A DNA stretch of 64,000 nt, taken from positions 3,038,001 through 3,102,000 of the forward strand of contig JASFXZ010000001.1 of NCBI GenBank assembly GCA_032209605.1. The letters run 5' to 3'. The position numbers were made by a program, and so were the translations under genes. Numbering within the stretch: position 1 is the stretch's first letter; each line of letters opens with the position of its first letter. Source of the DNA: Mactromeris polynyma (lineage: Eukaryota > Mollusca > Bivalvia > Venerida > Mactridae). The notes below the pieces were generated by a model that saw only the letters and a list, made by a program, of their open reading frames with translations, ran no database searches and was not told the DNA's origin. Positions 11,690 through 23,506 of this stretch are shown piece after piece.

Positions 11690-12860
11690 TATCTATAGAA
11701 ATGTTGGTAACAAAAATAATACAAAAATACAGCAATAGTTTTATATAATGCAAGTAACTAATAATTTAATAGGCAATTGGTGAGTTCAACTTCAAGCTAG
11801 TAATTAACGCATTATAGATAGCCAATATGTAAAGGAGATGTAAACAATGCTATGTTTACCGGTTAAATTATACAAACAATAACCAATAATTAATAATATA
11901 TTGTACAATCACAAAAATATTTCATGTAGACATAATATTATCCTGCACAAAAAGAAAGTACTCTGACATTTCACACGATGTTTAACTACTTGATAAGTAA
12001 ACACCGCAATATTGATGTTTCAACAAAAACCGCCACAGTAATAATCAGCGTCTGGTAGCCATTTTGTAGAACATAGGGAACAATGATGTCATGTCATCAT
12101 ACATTGTTATAATATCTAGAAGTGGAAGTAAAACAACTCTATCTGCTGCTTTATTTACATGGACATACACTATTTTTGTTTCCACCTCTTGATTTTAATG
12201 GTCAATACTCGGGTAATATTTACATTGTTCAAACCTACCCTGGTCGAATATTTACAAATAGTTCCATACAACATACAATACAACTTCAATGCAAGACACT
12301 ACTTCTCACTTCTGTTATTGATCTTAATAATTATTTTTTAAATATTGACAATTAATACTATGTTACAGTAAGCATTGGGAGTGTATATCTAAATGTGTAT
12401 AAAGGACCAAATTTCATACATAACATTCATTTTGAGATAGAGAGTTGATAAAATATTCTGCTGTTGCTTATCAAACCTAAGTGTCAGTGATATACATGGA
12501 CAAGGTGGTCCTGAACAGCTTTAACAGAAACATACATAGACTTATCAGATAATTAATGTTGAATTGACATTCCTTCTTAGAATATAACATTGCAAAACAA
12601 GATTACTTACAAAACTGTCATTTGGCTGCTTATCAATCTTGAATGAGATAATATGCCCATGAACATTGTGATCAAGTTTGGTGAAGATCAAATAAAAACT
12701 GTTTGAGTTTAAGAGAGCTACGCAATATAAATGTCAAATAACGTCTGCTTGTCAGAAAATCATATTTTTTCAAGTTAAAATAGTATTTTTCAAGTTTTTA
12801 TTTTTTGGCTCAGGGGAGAAATATGTCGATTTTCCTCCACAAGTGGAGAAGTTGCCGGCT
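11690..12860. other. intergenic, no gene recognised
   Basis: AT-rich DNA with no motif-bearing frame. Two overlapping short frames at 12122-12355 have no recognisable protein features. Confidence 0.45.
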
Positions 12861-12867
12861 CCTTGTG

Positions 12868-12990
12868 GAAGGGTAAGTTAGTACTGGTAAGAATTCAGTT
12901 CAGGAAAAACTGGTTAGGTGAACCGGCCGCCGTATATAACTGAAATATCGTTGAGAAACGGCGTTAAACCTGATGAAACAAACAAACATC
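12868..12990 (+). mobile_element. SINE 3' fragment of a common mollusc type
   Basis: The sequence AACTGGTTAGGTGAACCGGC, CGCCGT, AACTGAAATA and AAACGGCGTTAAACC followed by a short (AAAC)n-like tail is the 3' module I recognise from widespread mollusc SINEs. The tRNA head is not evident. It interrupts a copy of the 5282-5380 repeat family. Confidence 0.65.
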
Positions 12991-13095
12991 AGGGGAGAAA
13001 TTAAATTTGAATGGGGGAAAATGATACTATTTTGATGAAGGAATGGGGCAAATATTAGGACCCAATATAGAAGGACCAAGGGCCCTGGTAAAACA
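12990..13095 (+). repeat. dispersed repeat, related to 5282-5380
   Basis: It contains GGGAGAAATTAAATTTGAAT, GGGGGAAAATGATAC, AATGGGGCAAAT and CCAAGGGCCCTGGTAA in the same order as the diverged copy at 5282-5380. Confidence 0.55.
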
Positions 13096-13099
13096 AGTC

Positions 13100-14240
13100 A
13101 ATACAAGTACTCAAGACAATCTGTATAATCTCTTACAGACATTTGCATGTCACAGACCTGCAGGTCACAGATGCACTGATAGCAAGCGTTCTAGCATGGT
13201 ACAATAAACAATCATTGTAGAGTTTATGATGTGGTTTTCATGTTTCATGGTAACCTCAAGAATCATTTATAACCTGATGGAACAATAAACGCTTCACTAT
13301 GGTGCCATGCTGTCTCATCAATATTGATGTAAACAACTTGACACTATTCTTACCAAAGTAATACATTATATTGATTTTAATAGTGTTGTTTATTTTGCTT
13401 CTGACAAAACTAATATAAATAAATGAGGAACATTAAACAGACCCATGAACAAATATTTATTAGGATGCAAAAACTAAAGAAAATTGCCTCGTACATTATA
13501 CAACATGCAGAGACATTCACCCAATTATATATTCAATTTATTGCTGCATAAATAATAAATTTCCAAGCTTGTATCAACTTCAGAACTAAATACTTTAAAA
13601 TGTGAGAGATTGATAATGTCCACACAAAATAATTAATGAATGTCAAAAATACAATATGAGATTATTTTAAATTGAAAATGCAATAATGAAGATGACCAAT
13701 TAGAGTACAGAACTTTCATAGATTAGCAAAGATCAAATTCAACTTTTCTCTCTCAATCTATTTCAATTAAAGCTCCAATAAATATTCCAAAATTCAATTA
13801 TCTTTTCCACAATAAAGTTTTCTCAATAATTGCAATGTTCATTCTTCTTTCTGTAAATTACACAAAACAATTATTATATTGTGAAGCCATTATGACGAAG
13901 AGATCTATAAGGCAAGTTTCTACAGGAAAGTATGAACTTATATAATACATAATTATGCAGGTATTACACTGTCCTGTGATATCACAGCTTTGTAATAATT
14001 TACACCAGTACAGCTATCGGCAAGGCATACATAACTAGAACTATCACTGAATGTGATTTATACCCTCCTCCCCTCTGCAATACAGCTTTGTCACTCAGAG
14101 GACATAAGGACAGTCATCATTTCATGTAATTTCTAGTAAACACAAACAAACTCACATGTGCTAATCATGCCAGTGTACATATATCTTCCAGAAGAGAGAG
14201 TGCAGTTGATGCTGCGCAAATCATCCTCACTTTAAACTTA
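13100..14240. other. intergenic, no gene recognised
   Basis: AT-rich sequence without recognisable genes or structured repeats. Confidence 0.45.
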
Positions 14241-14875
14241 TCCACGCGTATGTCAGTCAACTATAAGTTTTGCAGACAGGTACGATGCAGATTTGCAAGC
14301 CCTGTGGCAATGGGGGAGCGAGAACGTAGCAGGTGGTTTCACTGGCAGCTGCAGCCGCAAACCTACACACAGGAGGCCGAGGATATTCTGTTGAACGAAG
14401 CAGCAGCAGAACCCGGCAGCACCCTGAGCAGCCCACTTAAGGAACTCACTGCTCACCTCCATAGAATGAGGAAGGGACTAGAAAAGGTGGCCTAAACATT
14501 GCCTGCTTCATACCAACCTGGCTAGACTACAGCGACTAGCAGGCATCCCACTTACACGGTCGAAACCCTAAACAAAAACAGAACAGAGCATCACTGCTCA
14601 CTATCGGCTCATGGATGATTCATCAATGCACGTGTAGGTACAGATAACCAAACATGGGAAGGCGTCATGGGTAGGAATGGCTTTGGAAAGTGCAACAGCA
14701 ATGGGCTTCTGTTACTACAAACCCGGCTTCACATGGGCTACTCATCACAAACACCATCTTCTGCCAAAGCAACCGGCACAAGACCACCTGGATGCACCCC
14801 AGATCCAAGCACTGGCACTTACTTGACTACATTATTGTGCGGGAGTCAAACAGACAAGATGTGAAGTCTAAAAAG

Positions 14876-15695
14876 TAGGGATGTCAACGAATAGCAAATC
14901 AGGTATTCGAATATTCGTTTTTCATTTCGAACCAATATTCGAATATTCGATCGACACAACTTAGACAAAATTATTAAAAAAAATAATATTTCATATACCA
15001 AAGTTCCTTACGTGCTGTGTGTATTCTACTTTTGTTTTCACCGGAAGTTAAGACTCTGACGAATGAAGTTATTGCAGTTAACATATCATCTTCTGAATGC
15101 CAAAATTCGTGTTTATGAATATCTTTGTGAAGTGTTTATATGTTCTGTTTTCGTCAATTGTTCATTAGTTTGCAAATAAAGCATGAATTGGATGATATGA
15201 CCTACGTGAAAAATTAGTATGTAAATTATGTTGTTTCCCGTTACCCCATGTTTTCGGCATGTTTCTTTTCTCAATTACATTTTTGATCTTCCTTAATTAA
15301 AAAGCGAGTCGTTAACTCAAGTCCCTGTCGATGGTCTTAACTGCCTACTTTTTACACCTTTCGTCAACAACAAAATTACCGACAATTAAACACCTACTTT
15401 CTTCTATTTGAGACTATGGACTATCTAACTGTTAAAAACGGTCAGTAATTAACGGATTATCGATTATATTAGCACCCCCCAATATACACAATGACACTTT
15501 TACAAGCGCATATATTTCAACAACAACAACAACATCCTTTATTACACAAATCGGGGTCGGCAATAAATAAACAAATAACAATTTTATTTTCATCAATTTT
15601 TTTATTAAGTATATTTTTCCGAATATTCGAATATTGAAACAGGATTCGAATATTCGAAGATAAAACGAATATTCGAATATTCGTTGACATCCCTA
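14876..15695. mobile_element. hAT-type MITE (820 bp) with 8-bp target duplication
   Basis: The terminal inverted repeats begin TAGGGATGTCAACGAAT at both ends. They are followed by subterminal arrays of ATTCGAATATTCG, also inverted. The flanks are a perfect 8-bp direct repeat, CTAAAAAG (14868-14875 and 15696-15703), the length diagnostic of hAT transposition. It contains no transposase frame. The host sequence, a LINE endonuclease, reads through when the insert is ignored, which confirms the boundaries. Confidence 0.95.
15519..15600 (-). mobile_element. retroelement 3' tail nested in the hAT MITE
   Basis: On the minus strand the sequence reads TTGCCGACCCCGATTTGTGT, then AATAAAGGA, then (TGT)n. 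This is a non-LTR element end with a polyadenylation-like word and a short tandem-repeat tail. The 5' limit is not visible. Confidence 0.6.
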
Positions 15696-16439
15696 CTAAA
15701 AAGTCATACGCGGTGCAGAACTCTTGACAGACCACTGACTTGTTGTGTCCAAGCTTGTACTTCAGTTTCAATCCCCTCGCAGACCAAAGGCTAAGAAAGC
15801 AAGAAGCGTCTAAATGTCTCCCAGCTTAAATTCAGCAGTAACCAAGAACTTCTTTCATCTTCCATCCACAACAGACTCACCAACATTCAGTTTAGTCATG
15901 ATGGTGTTGAAAATGACAGGTCAATGCTAAGAGACATGGTCCACGCTACATCTCTTGAAACTCTCGGCACTTCAGAGAAGAAGCATGAAGACTGGTTTGA
16001 AGAAAATGACAAAGAAATACAGGCCCTGACAACTTCTTTATGGTGAACTCTCCTCAGGCAAATGAAAAGTTGGAGGTCAGAAGAAGCGGTACAAAGACAG
16101 CCTGAAAGCCTCTCTCAAGAAAATGGGTTTGTCCAGAGAATTGGGAAAAACTGGCCCAGAACTGCTCTGCCTGCAGAACTGTAACACACAGAGGAATCAA
16201 TAAGACAAAATCCAACAGACTGGATCACGCCTGGAAAAAGCGTGTGGACCGCAAGGCAAGAGCTGCAAGCACATCAGCAGCACCTTATGAGCAGCACCTC
16301 AGCCATCTTCGTACACACAGAAGACAAACAGCGACCTGAAGTTGTGGTCATATTTGCAGTGCGATGGACGAACAACAACCCATATATCTTGACAAAATCC
16401 AAAGGACCTAAAACTCCCTTATCCCTGTAGCCAATCAAT

Positions 16440-17080
16440 TAACATATCATGGACATGTACACTTCATCATAGGTGTTCCAGTGAAACAAGTTTCATTGAT
16501 ATCCATTTTCGAAAGTGTGGAAGTAGTTTGCAACACAAACTTTCAATAATACACATTTTGTATCAAGTTCAAGGGGGCACAACTCTGTCATACTTTGACT
16601 GATCCTCAAAATTATGTCATACACATCTACACTTTGTGGTAATCATGTAAATGCATTTTCATTTAAATCACTTTAGACCTGTTTGTGCTATAATATATGT
16701 ACTCCCAATGTCCAATATTATAAATGCATCTGTATACTTTTGTCTAAGTCCAAGGGTGCATAACAGATTCTCGAAAATATATTTCCAGCACATCTGAAGT
16801 TGATGGTGACCAAGTGTATGAAGATCTCTGAAATCACTTTAAAACGGTATTAATAAAAGCAACAAAGGGCCATACATCTGGTCATACATGTGAGATTGTA
16901 GCTCACCGTCTTCATGCACATCTACACATCATATCTAGTAAGTCTGCAAGGTTCGTAGGAGTTGCGCTCACAAGAGTGTGTCTGTAGATGGAAAGACAGA
17001 TGGACAGACAAATCGATTCCAGTATACCCCCCTTACAACTTTGTTGGGTATGGTGCAGGGTATACCTACTGAATAAAAGC
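16440..17080 (+). repeat. dispersed repeat of a type common in bivalves
   Basis: The stretch contains degenerate units with CAAGTTCAAGGGGGCACAAC / CTAAGTCCAAGGGTGCATAAC. It ends with GGAGTTGCGCTCACAAGAGTG, (GACA)-rich GGAAAGACAGATGGACAGAC and TATACCCCCCTTACAACTTT, followed by GTTGGGTATGGTGCAGGGTA. This arrangement is familiar from bivalve intergenic repeats. No coding frame is present. Confidence 0.6.
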
Positions 17081-17084
17081 ACAA

Positions 17085-18900
17085 CTACTTGAAGTTTATG
17101 ATCACGTCTATGTAACATAACATGTCTGTTATACCATGATTTATGATAGTTATTCAACTGCATAAATTAATTTTCAATAAAATTAGCATTTATAAATCAC
17201 ACTATGTAGAACTGAATTTAATCACATGATATCAAAGCAAAATTTATTCAAACCACACATCAAAATACTGTCAGAAAGGAATCACTATGTTGTATATGCG
17301 AGCCCTCAGAGCATTTTCCCTACTGGTACTTTATAATAACGTACACAATTCTTAACTATTATAATATAATAGAGAAGTATGGGTCTTGTATTTCTAATTC
17401 TAATTGTTGACCGACATGTTTAGCCTCATAAATATCTCATAACCTAGAAACAGATGTAGACTTTAATGGGATGATTGGTGGTCTGTACTGTGGTCAAACA
17501 AACTTAAAATACCCCTTGCTGAATTTTGAGGCTCACATGCAGACAGACACTGGTAATAAAATTTGGCACTTTACACAGAGAATTTTTCATATTTACAGAA
17601 CCAGTATTCATGTTCTAAGTCAAACGAGAGCATGGCATGTTTTTCTTTCTAATAATTTCCCAGCAGGCTATTTGGTAAATCCATCATAAACTTGTAGAAT
17701 ATATTATTGGCTTCAACCTTTCAAATACTAATGATCTAACAGTAACAATATTTGTGAGTTTCACACATTCTGATTCAGTATTTATCATGGTAACCAAAAT
17801 ATATTTAGCAAATTCTGAATTTCATCTATCGGAACACATTTATAAGTGACTGACAACCAACTTCTGGATCTCGAGTTCCCCCCATCCCATAGTCCTAATT
17901 ACAGCGGCACTATAAAAGATTATATGATTTATCAGTCTACTGTTTACAAAGTTGAACTACAAAACAAAGTCAATAACAGAGAGAACAATTTTCTATGAAT
18001 AAAACATCGAGAACATTGAAGACATTTACACCACACAGTGAGAGCTCAGTCTCAGACAGCAAGATACAAGAAAGCAATGAATCTAATTTTTGCAAATCAA
18101 CTTGAAGATTTTAATCTTGGTCAGATGCCAAAGCAATCCAACAATTGCAATTTACAGATCTAATGCGAGTGTGGTTGTCCTAATTATAAACACCTCAAAT
18201 GATTCAATGCTGCACAGTATATTTACCATTCGAACAAATCAATTTACTCACATGCACATCACAACTCAACCAAATGACAATTCTGTTGTTGCTTTATACT
18301 GACAATTAGTAATTCTATTTGATATTTATTGACTATTGATCTGACCAATACTTCCTCACAATACTCCAGCACATCAAATTGACCATGCTGTTACTACTTA
18401 TTTAGCAAGAACATTGCCACAGCAATACAATTAGGCTGAATCAATGATAGCTTAAGTGTGGCATGATGACCGCACTTTACAGCACTTGTTACCCTAATAC
18501 TAAAAGTTTAACAATTTCAGAGAATTTCATTTAGTATCATAAACATTAGCACAAAGCATTTCAACTTGACACAACCCTTTTGACCTAGCTTCATTATGGT
18601 AATGACTTTGAACAACTTCAAATATCCAATTGAAATGACCTTGACCTAGCACTGCATTTGCAACACCCAACTCCTTTGAACACCTGGCATGCAACTAACC
18701 AAACCATTATATAATTATACAAAAACATAATGTATCAGTTTTCCACTTGTGTTACAATTGTATTTCAAGGTCAAATTAAAATCCATTAATTATCAATGAT
18801 TTTAGGTCATTATCTGTATAGGCGCTTAAACAATGTACAGTTTTAAATAGCATCACAATATTGTTATTTGGTTTTCAGTTACATATGGCAGTGAGTCGAC
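17085..18900. other. intergenic, no gene recognised
   Basis: AT-rich sequence. Frames at 17471-17689 and 18090-18302 are short and motif-free. Confidence 0.45.
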
Positions 18901-19100
18901 TTATCTGGACTTTATTATCAACCAGTACTAATTTGCCCTCCTGCAAGCTACTAACAATTATCCCATATGAATCAGAGGACAAATGAGCATAGCCAAATGC
19001 CACAGGACATGACCGGCCAGCACCAATCCTCCACCCCCTGGAATCGAACCCATACCTCCCAGGTGACAGCATAGTGCTCTACTAACTGAGCTTACCTGTG
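18895..19100 (-). mobile_element. tRNA-derived SINE
   Basis: The minus strand shows a good tRNA-like promoter head: AAGCTCAGTTAGTAGAGCAC (box A) and GGTATGGGTTCGATTCC (box B). A unique body runs to ACTGGTTGATAATAAAG near 18905. The anticodon arm is degenerate (CTATGCTGTCACCTGGGAGG) and the acceptor stem does not pair well, so I call a SINE and not a functional tRNA. Confidence 0.75.
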
Positions 19101-19159
19101 TTGGACAATCACATCATAAAATTAAGTTATCATTAGTTACATGCATATTAACATTCTAA

Positions 19160-19355
19160 CACTTAAGAACAGTCCCTGAGGGCCTCACATGCAGGTTGTA
19201 GGTCGAACCTGACCATGACATACCCAAGTTGTTCAAAAAAGGTACAAGGTCAGCGCCCTTTCCTACATTTGGCATTACAAGGATGGTACTAGGACTGTAA
19301 GTTGGCCAGATGACAGGTTTATATGATTGGGTGTTATAATCTTTCATAACAAGTA
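19160..19355 (+). mobile_element. SINE fragment sharing a body with other copies in the window
   Basis: GGTCGAACCTGACCATGACA, TACCCAAG and CTACATTTGGCATTACAAGG parallel the tRNA-unrelated body of the SINEs at 52470, 53300 and 57855 (CTGGCCGTGTCATACC...CTTGCTAGGCACTCAG). It is diverged and has no clear box A. Confidence 0.55.
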
Positions 19356-19359
19356 AAAA

Positions 19360-21285
19360 CCGTCTCCAACATGTGTTTAAATGACCAAAGATGCCAATGC
19401 GCTATAAAACTTTTATTAAAAGAAAACACATTCTAACTTGTACACATTTGAACAGTTTTACACCAAAATTTGTGGACTGGGTAAATTTTTATTTAGTCAA
19501 ATTTTCTGTCCACCATACGAGCAGCAGATACTCTGAATGGACACAAAAATCACAGGAGGAATGCACAAATAGTAGAGGTCAAAATTAATGTTGTCAATAA
19601 GAACCGGCTGCCGACCAGAATTGCTGGTTCATATGGCAGTTCGGCTGGTTCAAATTTGCAAAGGTTGCATTTCTTGATGCCTGGACAGGCCTAATTTTCA
19701 GTCCATTTTGGAAAAAAATACCCCCGGATAAATTGGGAAAATATTCATTGTAAAATTTGCCAATTTTGGAAGTTTCATATTTAAACAAACAGGCATTTTA
19801 AAGTTTATTTCACAGCTCCCCTGTAATATACCAGGTGCTTTGGGAATAGTCGGACCCCTGGGAACTATAGAAAATGGCCTGCTGGATACCCTGACACCCC
19901 TAGCTGGCTAGTTACTTTTCTGTTTGGTCTGGTTCAACCAAAACATACTGACAACACTGGAGGTCTTTATGGAGAGCACATAGCCTTTCCAGGAGAACAC
20001 TGATCAATTGTAGAACCCAATTCATCACATCTTGCGATTTTATCACAGGGATTTGGCACTGGGTGTTAACTTCAAGCCAACAATAACACCATTCTCTGAT
20101 TAATCTGGAGGATAAAATAAGATTTTAATCATTGTTTAACACAGCGGTACAGCTGTTTAGTGTGTTAAATCATGTAATGATTTTGTCAATGAATTACCAG
20201 GTGGAAATTGTTTTTATATTGTAGGTTACAACTTCTTATGTATCAGTCACATCAATTATATTTTAAATGTAATATTCATAATCAATTCAAAATTAACATC
20301 CAACAAATTGTTTGACAATTATTCTCACAGACAATTTATTCTTATGTAGGTAAATAAAAGGCGTCTAAAGGGGGGCTTACACTAAACACATCTTGGTTTG
20401 CCGTCTCCCAACCAATCTGCCAAAAATGCTCATCTCCAAAAAATTCTATTAGCCCACAACACAAGGCAGGAATTTCTGGTTTTAATCACGATAAACATTG
20501 AACAAGAAATGTTCGTCTTTCAATGATATGTACCGAAACTAGGGTCGTGCAACACCAAACATACAATTATTAAAACAGGCCTTAAGGGAATGAGATGAAA
20601 ATTCACTATAGTAATCATCCTTTGCTTTATTAAGATGTAAAACAATAAGGTAACTTTCTCATATATATAGCAGACAAGATCTGGACTAAATTGAATCACA
20701 AAAAGACTAATTCGGAATAATAACACAGCACACCGTTTGACAGTGTAATTGGTTTTGAGACAAGAATACTGGTAATAAAGATGTTGAGTAAAATTGACGT
20801 ATTGTGAAACTTAAGGTTCATTTTCAAATGACAGAAGTTCACTGTCTAGGTATGACACATGTATTAATAATTTGTCAAGAGTAAAACTACAACAGTAAAT
20901 GTGTTTATGTACATAATATAGCAATTAGACAACCACTTCCCTATTAAGAAAGAAGTTTAGATTGTTTACAGAGTGCTTGATGAAAGCCTGCGAGCAGTAA
21001 AACATTGAGCAAAACTAACATTAAATCCATGTAAATAACAGTACTTTACTGATAAAAAAATAATAGCAACAGTTTGAAAATTGGAAATGTGGTATTCAGG
21101 TTAGGCCATTATAAAAAAACTCTATGTGTACTGTCTCCTGCCTACCTTAATTGCCAAAATGCTGTGCTCCAAAACATTTGATTGTCCTATATATGGCAGG
21201 TATTAATCATTCTTTGCACAATATGATCGAGAAATATAATTAAAATAACTACTTAAAGAAGTGACTTGATTTGAATTAGAATTAA
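19360..21285. other. intergenic, no gene recognised
   Basis: AT-rich DNA. Around 19597-19935 the word CTGGTTCA/GGCTGG recurs in a decayed repeat. Two loosely similar blocks at 20400-20470 and 21125-21200 (GTCTCC...GCCAAAA-TGCT...CTCCAAAA) may be an old duplication. No gene is visible. Confidence 0.4.
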
Positions 21286-21287
21286 AT

Positions 21288-21345
21288 TACCAAAACAAAC
21301 AAACTTTATTGCATATCGGCAAACATATTTGCCTTTGTCAACGAA
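21288..21345 (-). mobile_element. non-LTR retroelement 3' tail
   Basis: The minus strand reads GGCAAATATGTTTGCCGATA, TGCAATAAAG, TTTGTTTGTTTTGG. This is a typical short-interspersed or LINE 3' end with an AATAAA word and a (TTTG)n tail. It directly borders the large MULE element. Confidence 0.5.
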
Positions 21346-21351
21346 AAACAT

Positions 21352-21361
21352 GAACATATAT
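21352..21361. repeat. target-site duplication, left copy
   Basis: GAACATATAT, identical to 34264-34273. A 9-bp reading (GAACATATA) would shift the left border by one base. Confidence 0.85.
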
Positions 21362-22440
21362 GGGTTCCACGATTCACCGGAATACCGGAACACCTCCGAA
21401 ATACCGGAATACCCGTAAAATTTACATAGGAAATCAATACTTCACGTATAGACTAATTTAATCTAATGTTGAAGTGTTGTATCATATAATATTGTCAAAA
21501 TCAATTATTAAAGCAGCTGAATAATATTGTGCGAGTGTAATAGTCATACATGATGTTAAATAAATAGTACCGCTCGTCCGCAATACTTCCGAAAAACGAG
21601 AAAAATCAATGCGTTAAAACTATAACAAACCTTTAAATGAATGTAATGTTGAAGTGTTGTATCATGCTATTGTCGAAATAAATAATTGAAGCTGATAAAT
21701 AATTTTGCGTGAGTGCATTAGATGGAATAGTACCGCTCGTCCGTAAAACGACCAAAACACCGGAACACCCGTATTGATTGTTCTGTGTAAATGTTTCGGG
21801 TATTCCGGTTTTTCGCTAGCACTGCGGACTATTAATTTCATCTCATGTATGACTATACACTCGCACAATATTATCACCCGTAAATTAATCCATTGTCGAA
21901 GTGGGTAATCATATGATATTTATATAATTAAAGTTGCTAAATAATATTGTGCGAGTGTAATAGTCATACGTGATGTTGAATAAATAGTACCGCTCGTCCG
22001 CAATACTTCCGAAAAACGAGAAAAATCAATGCGTTAAAACTATAACAAACCTCTAAATGAATGTAATGTTGAAGTGTTGTATCATGCTATTGTCGAAATA
22101 AATAATTAAAGCTGATAAATAATTTTGCGTGAGTGCATTAGTTGGAATAGTACCGCTCGTCCGTAAAACGACCAAAACACCGGAACACCCGTATTGATTG
22201 TTCTGTGTAAATGTTTCGGGTATTCCGGTTTTTCGCTAGCACTGCGGACTATTAGTTTCATCTCATGTATGACTATACACTCGCACAGTATTATTACCCG
22301 TAAATTAATCCATTGTCGAAGTGTGTAATCATATGATATTGTCAAAGTATATAATTAAAGTTGCTAAATAATATTGTGCAAGTGCATTTGTCGTACATGA
22401 AATTAAATTAATAGTATCGTTCGTCCATAATGTCGCTATT
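21362..22440. repeat. left terminal inverted repeat of the MULE element
   Basis: About 110 bp of unique terminus is followed by two ~420-bp modules in tandem; the same bases recur at 21541 and 21961, and at 21601 and 22021. Each module carries GTACCGCTCGTCCG twice (21567, 21730, 21987, 22150), once before CAATACTTCCGAAAAACGAG and once before TAAAACGACCAAAACACCGG. Each also carries a CCGGAATACCCG-like word. A decayed fifth copy (GTATCGTTCGTCCATAAT) marks the inner edge near 22420. The inner limit is approximate. Small open frames across the modules (21662-21877, 22106-22345) are repeat artefacts. Confidence 0.9.
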
Positions 22441-23506
22441 AATTACCAACTATCGTATTTGTTCGCCGTGAATTTTTTTTATCAATCAACAAACATTTTT
22501 TAGGCAGATTGGCGAAACGTTGATCATTCAAATTTATATACTGGTAAATCAATTGTCCTATATATTATCACGGACATATTGGTTTATATGTTTATACTGA
22601 AATATTTAAATGCCTTTTCCGTCGTAGATTATAGACCTAAAAAGTTATTGATGGGACACGTGCCGTTTTTCCATTATCAACGAAGCGCGCGTGCATGAAA
22701 GTTTTTATTTCATCCTGGACAGGATGATATATTGTTACTAATGGGAATAGAAGAAATCATAAGAACAGATAATGTTTAGCTGTGCTTTATTGTCTGTAGA
22801 AAATTATGTGCATAATATTAAAACTAAATATTTACATATATACTTAAGTTAAACAAAAAATTAAAATAGAAACAAGTAACATATTCTATAACCGTATAAG
22901 AAATACAGGAGGCGACACCTCAGACCAACACGCATTCGCCGCTATATCGAGATTGTCACCTATATGGTAAGTAATAATTTCAAAGATAGACTGATAATTC
23001 TTATATGGTCTAGCAAGAATATGTATGTATTATTTTAATGAAATATTATGTTATATGCAAGAGTGAGACTTTAATAAAGAGATATACAAATGAAAACTAT
23101 TTACATAAATACAATAAGTCGGCACGTGAAAAAGTTGTGCTTGTGTCAAACACAGACACGGACGAGGCTACATCATAGTTTCGCAGCAAAAATTGTGTTC
23201 ATATCAGTTTGTTACCGATGTCAGCAATATAATACAATACAATACAATATAATTCAATACAATTCAATTCAAAGCAGTACAATTCAATGCAATACAATAC
23301 AATACAATACAATTCAATTCAATTCAAAGCAATACAATACAATACAATACAATACAATACAAAACAAAACAAAACAATACAAAACAAAACAAAACAAAAC
23401 AAAACAAAACAAAATACTTCATTTGGTCATGACAGACAGATAACATTTATGATTCTATATGTGTGCATAATAATAGTCTGATAAGTTTGTCTTTGTCATT
23501 CGTCCG
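22441..23506. other. downstream part of the transposon, possible 3' UTR
   Basis: This lies between the transposase stop codon and the left inverted repeat. It contains a pentanucleotide microsatellite (23222-23412). On the minus strand there is an AATAAA word at 22791-22786, a possible polyadenylation signal about 715 bases after the stop. No other gene is seen. Confidence 0.45.
23222..23412. repeat. (AATAC)n / (AAAAC)n compound microsatellite
   Basis: The tandem pentamers grade from AATAC and AATTC into AAAAC. The plus-strand frames here (YNTIQ repeats) are produced by the microsatellite. Confidence 0.95.

Larger units (their letters stand above)
14667..16430 (+). pseudogene. decayed RTE-type LINE endonuclease region, split by a hAT MITE
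   Basis: Two frames together spell the C-terminal half of an APE-like LINE endonuclease. First comes GRNGFGKCNSNGLLLLQT from 14670. After a frameshift come LLITNTIF, TTWMHPRSKHWHLLDYIIVR and RQDVKS, ending at the MITE. Beyond the MITE, VIRGAELLTDH and LVVSKL resume the family's conserved end. WMHPRSKHWHL-DY and TDH are hallmarks of RTE-like endonucleases (the 'craniofacial development protein 2-like' frames). Low-quality in-frame remains continue to about 16430. Several frameshifts and stops make it non-functional, and no reverse transcriptase domain follows. Whether the frame at 14250-14495 belongs to the same LINE is unclear. Confidence 0.85.

Noticed and set aside
14250..14495. 81-codon frame, GC-richer than its surroundings
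   Set aside because: Adjacent to the LINE remnant but no family motif recognised; overlapping frames on both strands; left uncalled.
18895..19100. Possible tRNA gene on the minus strand
   Set aside because: Boxes A and B are good, but the acceptor and anticodon stems do not pair properly and a SINE body follows.
21662..22345. Two nearly identical minus-strand frames of 71 and 79 codons
   Set aside because: They fall inside the tandem modules of the transposon's inverted repeat and lack any gene signal.
23090..23481. Open frames with YNTIQ and KQNKT repeats
   Set aside because: They are translations of the AATAC/AAAAC microsatellite, not protein genes.
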